From an uncultured Clostridia bacterium (GTDB lineage: Bacteria; Bacillota; Clostridia; Christensenellales; UBA1242), in contig CAKVGH010000002.1 of the NCBI GenBank assembly GCA_934747255.1, positions 1-64,000 of the forward strand: a DNA stretch of 64,000 nucleotides, in the 5' to 3' direction. A program made the position numbers and the translations under genes. Below are positions 59,932 through 64,000 of the stretch, piece after piece. The notes under the pieces were generated by a model, which was not told where the DNA came from, searched no databases, and saw only the letters and a program-made list of their open reading frames with translations. Positions within the stretch are counted from its first letter, which is position 1. Each line of letters starts with the position of its first letter.

Positions 59932-60189
59932 ATGGAGTATGTAATAGCAGTTTTTTCGGTTAGGACAGAAACACTAATGTTTAATCAATATCTGCATAGG
60001 CTCGGCGTCAATAGTACAGTGATGAATACACCAAAGGAAGCCCATACTTCATGCGGTATTTGTGTTAAATTCCCAATGGTAATGTTTGGCTTGGTCAAGA
60101 AAGCGAGCCTTGTTGGTTATCGTTCTTTCGTTGGCTTTTTTAAGGTTAAAAAAACACTAATGGGTATGATTGTTTCGCCAATCAAATAA
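59932..60189 (+). CDS. DUF3343 (putative Se/S carrier-like) protein
   Basis: An 85-residue protein of the DUF3343 family. VIAVFSVRTETLMFNQYLHR, then PKEAHTSCGICVKFP with two closely spaced cysteines. The family is described as a putative selenium/sulfur carrier because of its neighbours. It is divergent from a class-V desulfurase, a plausible sulfur or selenium donor. AAAGGA precedes the ATG. The selD gene expected for selenium use is not in the window. Confidence 0.8.
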   Translation: MEYVIAVFSVRTETLMFNQYLHRLGVNSTVMNTPKEAHTSCGICVKFPMVMFGLVKKASLVGYRSFVGFFKVKKTLMGMIVSPIK

Positions 60190-60211
60190 TAATAAATTAG
60201 TTTTGAATTTT

Positions 60212-60246
60212 AACTCATTGTGGTATAATTCCATAATGAGTTTTTT
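60212..60246 (+). terminator. Terminator of the DUF3343 gene
   Basis: AACTCATTGTGG pairs with CCATAATGAGTT (one wobble) across TATAATT, followed by a T run. Confidence 0.85.
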
Positions 60247-60455
60247 GATTTAATTATTAAATTAGATTAAAAAAATTTCAATGTAAGTATTTTGTTTTGA
60301 TTATTTATTCTGCCTATACGATTTTCAAAATAATAATAAAATTTACTATAAAATTTATTAAACCTAATATTTGCTTGTAATTTGCTAAAAAGCGGTATAA
60401 TACGATATTTTCAAGGTTAAATTTAGCAGTAGATTAAAGCAATTAAGGAGTAAAA

Positions 60456-61100
60456 ATGGACGCTATCGAAATTTATAACACGCTTACAAAAATGTTTCCT
60501 TCGCCAAAATGTGAACTTGTTTTTTCTACGCCTTTTGAACTACTAATTTGCGTAATTTTGTCTGCTCAATGTACCGATAAAAGAGTTAATGAAGTCACTC
60601 AAAAACTCTTTCTTAAATACTCAACCCCAAAAGATTTTGCTTCATTGGAGCAAACCGAACTCGAAAAACTAATTTATTCTTGTGGTTTTTACCACAACAA
60701 AGCAAAAAATATTATTATGGCAAGCAAGCAAATCTTGGAAAAATTCAATGGTCAAGTGCCAGATAATTTGCAGGACCTAAGGTCACTAGCAGGAGTGGGT
60801 AGAAAAACGGCAAATGTGGTGTATGCTACGGCATTTGGTGGCGATGCCATTGCTGTTGATACTCATGTTTTTAGAACGAGCAATCGCTTGGGATTATCAA
60901 AATCAAAAGATGTTTTGACTTGTGAAAACGACCTTATGAAAGCTCTTCCAAAAGAGTATTGGTCAAACTTTCATTATCTTTTAGTGCTGTTTGGTAGGTA
61001 CAAGTGTAAAAGTCAAAAGCCTAGTTGTGAAGATTGCCCTTTTAGTAATTTTTGCGTATATCAAAAGCAAAATATTAAAATCAAAAAGCCTAAAAAATAA
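60456..61100 (+). CDS. nth: Endonuclease III
   Basis: Nth removes oxidised pyrimidines and nicks the abasic site. It is 214 residues. The helix-hairpin-helix is LAGVGRKTANVV with the catalytic Lys, and the Asp is in AVDTHVFR. The iron-sulfur cluster motif is C-x6-C-x2-C-x5-C around CKSQKPSCEDCPFSNFC. AAGGAG precedes the ATG. A TATAAT at 60396-60401 is the likely -10. Confidence 0.96.
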   Translation: MDAIEIYNTLTKMFPSPKCELVFSTPFELLICVILSAQCTDKRVNEVTQKLFLKYSTPKDFASLEQTELEKLIYSCGFYHNKAKNIIMASKQILEKFNGQVPDNLQDLRSLAGVGRKTANVVYATAFGGDAIAVDTHVFRTSNRLGLSKSKDVLTCENDLMKALPKEYWSNFHYLLVLFGRYKCKSQKPSCEDCPFSNFCVYQKQNIKIKKPKK

Positions 61101-61132
61101 TGTGTGTAAATGTTTATATTATTTTGTTTTTA

Positions 61133-61141
61133 TGCTATAAT
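61133..61141 (+). promoter_or_regulatory. Extended -10 box of obgE
   Basis: TGC followed by TATAAT at 61136-61141, about 35 nt before the obgE ATG. A weak -35 (TTTATA at 61113-61118) is 17 nt upstream. Confidence 0.5.
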
Positions 61142-61174
61142 AAATACAATTTTATTACTTTGTAGGAGAAAAAT

Positions 61175-62440
61175 ATGTTTGTAGATAAGACTAGAATATT
61201 TTTGAAAGCAGGAAATGGCGGAGATGGTTCTGTTAGTTTTTTGCGTGATAGAACAACTATGACAGGTGGTCCAGACGGCGGTAATGGTGGAAAGGGCGGC
61301 GACATTGTTTTTGTATGCGACACAGGTCTTAACAACCTTGTTGATTTTTACTATACAAAGCATTTTAGAGCCGAAAATGGAGTTAATGGTGGACACTTAA
61401 AATGCAACGGAAAAGCGGGTAAAGATTTGATTATAAAAGTTCCACAAGGCACAATCGTTAAAGATGCCGAAAATGGAAATGTTGTTGCTGATATGTTTGA
61501 CAAGGACGCCAAAATAGTAATCTTAAAAGGTGGCGAAGGTGGTAGGGGAAATGCAATGTTCGCTAATTCTAGGCGTCAAGCCCCAGCGTTTGCCGAAACT
61601 GGCGAAAAAACCAAAGAATACGCCGTTGACCTTGAATTAAAAACTATCGCTGATGTTGGACTGATTGGGTATCCAAGTGTTGGTAAAAGCAAAATTTTAT
61701 CAAAACTTACAAGTGCAAAACCAAAAATTGCCGACTATCACTTTACAACACTGACACCAAATTTGGGTGTGGCAAATTATGGCTCACAAAACTTTTTAAT
61801 TGCAGATATTCCGGGGCTAATTGAAGGTGCTAGTGAAGGCAAGGGACTAGGCTTTGAATTTTTGCGTCATGTGGAAAGAACTCGTATGCTTGTTCATGTG
61901 GTCGATATTGCATCTGTTGATGGTCGTGACCCTATACAAGACTTTGTTGTCATCAATAATGAACTTGAAAAATACTCAAAAAGTCTTGCAAAAGCGCCAC
62001 AAATTGTTGTGTTAAATAAAATTGATCTTCTAAACGGCGATATGACAAAAGTTGACGAGTTTGTAAAAGCCTATGGCGACAAATACACAATTATTCCCTT
62101 TAGTGCTGCAACTCTTGAAAATAAGGACAAGGTTCTTCAAAAAATAGTGGAAACTCTTTCTAAAATCAAGCCACTTGAACCTATCAAAGCGGAAACATTT
62201 AGTTTGGATAAGCGTGACTTTTCTAAATTTGAAATTGTTAAAGAAAATGGCGTATTTGTGGTATCGGGTGACCTTATTGATGACCTTATTCGTGGCATTA
62301 TTTTGCAAGAGCCAGAAAGTTTGGCATACTTCCAAAAACGACTAAAATGGAGTGGTGTTCACGACAAGTTGGTCAGTATGGGAATTAAAGAAGGCGACAT
62401 TGTTAGAATCGGTGCTTTCGAGTTTGAGTTTTTTGAATAA
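61175..62440 (+). CDS. obgE: GTPase ObgE/CgtA
   Basis: Obg is an essential GTPase in 50S assembly and stress signalling. It is 421 residues. The Gly-rich Obg domain is 1-158 (LKAGNGGDGSVSFLRD and GPDGGNGGKGGD). G1 is GYPSVGKSK, with Lys where the usual GFPSVGKST has Thr; G3 is DIPGLIEGASEG; G4 is NKID. The C-terminal OCT domain covers about 345-421. AGGAGA precedes the ATG. Confidence 0.97.
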   Translation: MFVDKTRIFLKAGNGGDGSVSFLRDRTTMTGGPDGGNGGKGGDIVFVCDTGLNNLVDFYYTKHFRAENGVNGGHLKCNGKAGKDLIIKVPQGTIVKDAENGNVVADMFDKDAKIVILKGGEGGRGNAMFANSRRQAPAFAETGEKTKEYAVDLELKTIADVGLIGYPSVGKSKILSKLTSAKPKIADYHFTTLTPNLGVANYGSQNFLIADIPGLIEGASEGKGLGFEFLRHVERTRMLVHVVDIASVDGRDPIQDFVVINNELEKYSKSLAKAPQIVVLNKIDLLNGDMTKVDEFVKAYGDKYTIIPFSAATLENKDKVLQKIVETLSKIKPLEPIKAETFSLDKRDFSKFEIVKENGVFVVSGDLIDDLIRGIILQEPESLAYFQKRLKWSGVHDKLVSMGIKEGDIVRIGAFEFEFFE

Positions 62441-62458
62441 AAATTATAATTAAACTTA

Positions 62459-62503
62459 AAGTTGTTAAAGTGGAACGTTCGAATTTTCTTTTAACAACTT
62501 TTT
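62459..62503 (+). terminator. Terminator of obgE
   Basis: AAGTTGTTAAA pairs with TTTAACAACTT around a 20-nt loop that holds the small palindrome GAACGTTC, followed by T residues. Confidence 0.75.
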
Positions 62504-62682
62504 TACTGCAAAAAATTGGAATACTAAAAATGAGAATTATTAAAAGAAAAACTTTTAATACAGAAAAATATTTTGAAATTAAAAAAATAGTCGAAATTTA
62601 GGATAAAAACTTAAAAAAAATTTGATTTTTGCTTAATAATTTGATATAATCTAGCGAAAATTAGTAAAAGGAGGGCTTTTAA

Positions 62683-62976
62683 ATGATTACAACAAAGCAA
62701 AGGTCAGCATTAAAGGCAAAAGCACATTCACTTACGCCTGTCGTTATAATTGGAAAGGAAGGCGTTACAGATGCTGTCGTACAATCAGTGAATGATGTTT
62801 TGGAAGCACGAGAACTCATCAAAATTAGACTTCTAAACAACTGTCCTCTATCAACAAGAGAAGTTAGTGCAATTTTGTGCGAAAAATTGCAAGCAGAAGG
62901 TGTGCAATGTATAGGTTCTATGGTTGTTATTTATAGATACTCAAACAAAAAAGGCATAGAACATATTGAATTTTGA
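62683..62976 (+). CDS. yhbY: RNA-binding protein YhbY (CRM domain)
   Basis: A 97-residue CRS1-YhbY domain protein associated with pre-50S ribosomes. The start TTKQRSALKAKAHSLTPVVIIGKEGV is characteristic, and the GxxG-like loop and LIKIRLLNNCPLS follow. GGAGGG precedes the ATG. Alone between two terminators. Confidence 0.94.
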   Translation: MITTKQRSALKAKAHSLTPVVIIGKEGVTDAVVQSVNDVLEARELIKIRLLNNCPLSTREVSAILCEKLQAEGVQCIGSMVVIYRYSNKKGIEHIEF

Positions 62977-62988
62977 TAAAATTTTCAC

Positions 62989-63027
62989 AAAAAGCAAATC
63001 AAGATTAGTTGGTTTGCTTTTTTTTTG
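62989..63027 (+). terminator. Terminator of yhbY
   Basis: AAAAAGCAAA pairs with TTTGCTTTTT around a 14-nt loop, followed by T residues. Confidence 0.8.
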
Positions 63028-63037
63028 ATTAAAAAGA

Positions 63038-63046
63038 TGCTAAAAT
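63038..63046 (+). promoter_or_regulatory. Extended -10 box immediately before lspA
   Basis: TGC followed by TAAAAT at 63041-63046, 6 nt before ATG 63053, with no Shine-Dalgarno. Confidence 0.5.
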
Positions 63047-63052
63047 ATTTTT

Positions 63053-63742
63053 ATGAGCAAACTAAAAGACTTTTTTCAAAAACTTTGGAAGTTCTGTAAG
63101 GCAAACTGTGTTTACCTTATTTTGTTTGCGGTTTTTTTGATTTTTGACCAACTTACAAAAGTTTTTTTTACTGACAAATATATTCCTGTTATAAACGGAG
63201 TTTTTAGTTTTACTTACACACAAAACACAGGCGCTGGTTTTAGTATTTTGAGTGGCAAAGTGTGGCTTTTAATCTTACTTTCAGTGCTATTTTTGATAGG
63301 GCTCGTGGTATTTAATCATTTTCAAAAAAACAAATCAAAACTCTACAAAGTGAGTTATGTTTTAATCTTATCTGGTGCGATAGGGAACTTGATTGATAGA
63401 ATTTTTTTGGGTTATGTTAGAGATTTTTTGTCTTTTGACTTAATTCATTTTCCAGTGTTTAATATAGCCGATTCGTGCCTAACAATAGGTATAATTTTGC
63501 TTTGTATTTTCTTTGTTTTTTATGATAAGCCAAAGGACAAAAATTTAGTAAAAGAAGGTCAAGACGACTTTACAAATAGCCCAAAAGATAATAGAAGTAA
63601 TGATTTTGATAATGTGAACAAAGAACATACAACAGGCGGTAATAGTGAAAAAGTTGATGTCATTTCTAATAGTTTGCAAGCAAACAACAATGATAGTGGC
63701 GATATTCAACCTAATGATGATGCAAAAGATAGTAATGAATAA
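63053..63742 (+). CDS. lspA: Lipoprotein signal peptidase with long acidic C-terminal tail
   Basis: LspA cleaves the signal peptides of lipid-modified prolipoproteins. It is 229 residues against about 150-170. The core is at 1-165 with four membrane segments. Conserved blocks are FDQLTKVFF, YTQNTGAGFSIL, LSGAIGNLIDRIFLGYVRDFL and FNIADSCLTIGI, with the catalytic Asp residues in VRDF and NIADS. The last 65-70 residues are a hydrophilic Asn/Asp-rich tail (DDFTNSPKDNRSNDFDNVNK) on the cytoplasmic side. Probably leaderless. Confidence 0.94.
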   Translation: MSKLKDFFQKLWKFCKANCVYLILFAVFLIFDQLTKVFFTDKYIPVINGVFSFTYTQNTGAGFSILSGKVWLLILLSVLFLIGLVVFNHFQKNKSKLYKVSYVLILSGAIGNLIDRIFLGYVRDFLSFDLIHFPVFNIADSCLTIGIILLCIFFVFYDKPKDKNLVKEGQDDFTNSPKDNRSNDFDNVNKEHTTGGNSEKVDVISNSLQANNNDSGDIQPNDDAKDSNE

Positions 63743-63895
63743 GTTTATTATAAAATAAAAAACCAAAAATATGATTACAAACGAAATCAAGTGGTAGCAA
63801 GATAACTTCAATGCTATATCAACAAAAACAAAAATAGTTTTAATAGATTTTAATCATAAACTTTGCAATGAAGAATAAGTGATTATCATATTTAA

Positions 63896-63910
63896 TGATA
63901 CAATGTATCA
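63896..63910. promoter_or_regulatory. Palindrome upstream of the rluD-type gene
   Basis: TGATACA-A-TGTATCA, a perfect 7-1-7 palindrome 28 nt before the ATG. It may be an operator or a leader hairpin. Confidence 0.35.
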
Positions 63911-63937
63911 AAATACTTGGTAAATTAAGGAGAAAAA

Positions 63938-64000
63938 ATGGACGGAAAAATTATAGTAGGAGAAGAATTAGCAAGTCAAAGACTAGATACTGCTTTGGAA
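63938..64000 (+). CDS. RluA/RluD-family pseudouridine synthase, 5' part only
   Basis: The first 21 codons of a gene cut by the window edge. The start, ending in ASQRLDTALE, fits the N-terminal S4-like domain of RluD-type 23S rRNA pseudouridine synthases (the usual pattern is G-x-RLD-x-hydrophobic-L). AAGGAGA precedes the ATG. The lspA-rluD order is common in Firmicutes and supports the call. Confidence 0.75.
   Translation, partial: MDGKIIVGEELASQRLDTALE

Overview
The window is a stretch of AT-rich bacterial chromosome, densely packed with genes and using the standard bacterial code with TGA as stop. Gene content and order point to a Firmicutes/Clostridia-type organism: hrcA-grpE-dnaK-dnaJ, ackA-rpmF-plsX-rnc-smc-ftsY, yqfC-yqfD-ybeY-era-recO, mcsA-mcsB, pyruvate phosphate dikinase, a DUF4364 protein and a YlbJ-like protein. 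Several sporulation-associated genes are reduced (yqfD is about half its usual length). The lineage is therefore probably a reduced, non-sporulating or weakly sporulating anaerobe, possibly an uncultured gut clostridium. That last step is inference.

Layout. 1-6144: a decayed copy of the lepA 3' end, rarA, an unknown protein, a glycerophosphodiesterase, lepA and hemW. 6500-11950: the HrcA/CIRCE heat-shock operon (hrcA, a 37-codon Cys/Asp protein, grpE, dnaK, dnaJ). 12000-21100: a small zinc-ribbon membrane protein, rsmE-mtaB, hinT, asnS, tRNA-Leu(CAG), rsmF-like and polA. 21360-24450: an ABC importer for a small organic solute. 24600-28380: small or unknown proteins, DUF4364, YlbJ-like and patatin. 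28480-36480: ackA, rpmF, plsX, rnc, smc, ftsY. 36680-43300: a DNA glycosylase, NfeD-FloA plus a third membrane protein, yqfC-yqfD(short)-ybeY-era-orf51-recO. 43430-54050: ppdK, a lytic transglycosylase, an MtaD-like deaminase, mcsA-mcsB, an acyltransferase, clpC and a short HPF. 54180-60190: accessory-looking genes: a degenerate ABC ATPase, an Asn-rich protein, a subtilisin-like protease, a SLOG protein with two XRE regulators, and a class-V aminotransferase divergent from a DUF3343 protein. 60450-64000: nth, obgE, yhbY, lspA and the start of an rluD-type gene.

How the genes work together. The window is mostly housekeeping: translation and ribosome quality (lepA, asnS, rsmE, mtaB, rsmF, obgE, era, ybeY, hpf), repair (rarA, polA, nth, an Ogg-like glycosylase, recO), the cell envelope (plsX, lspA, NfeD/FloA) and protein quality control (HrcA regulon, McsAB, ClpC).

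The most unusual feature is the heat-shock operon. GrpE carries a metallothionein-like N-terminal extension with 28 cysteines, built partly from a six-residue C-x-C tandem repeat. Just upstream lies an undescribed 37-residue protein with four cysteines and an acidic tail. Other oddities are a ClpC with no visible middle (M) domain next to a ctsR-less mcsAB locus, a set of genes whose -10 box sits 6-7 nt before the start codon (probable leaderless mRNAs), and an ABC ATPase that keeps only its Walker A motif.
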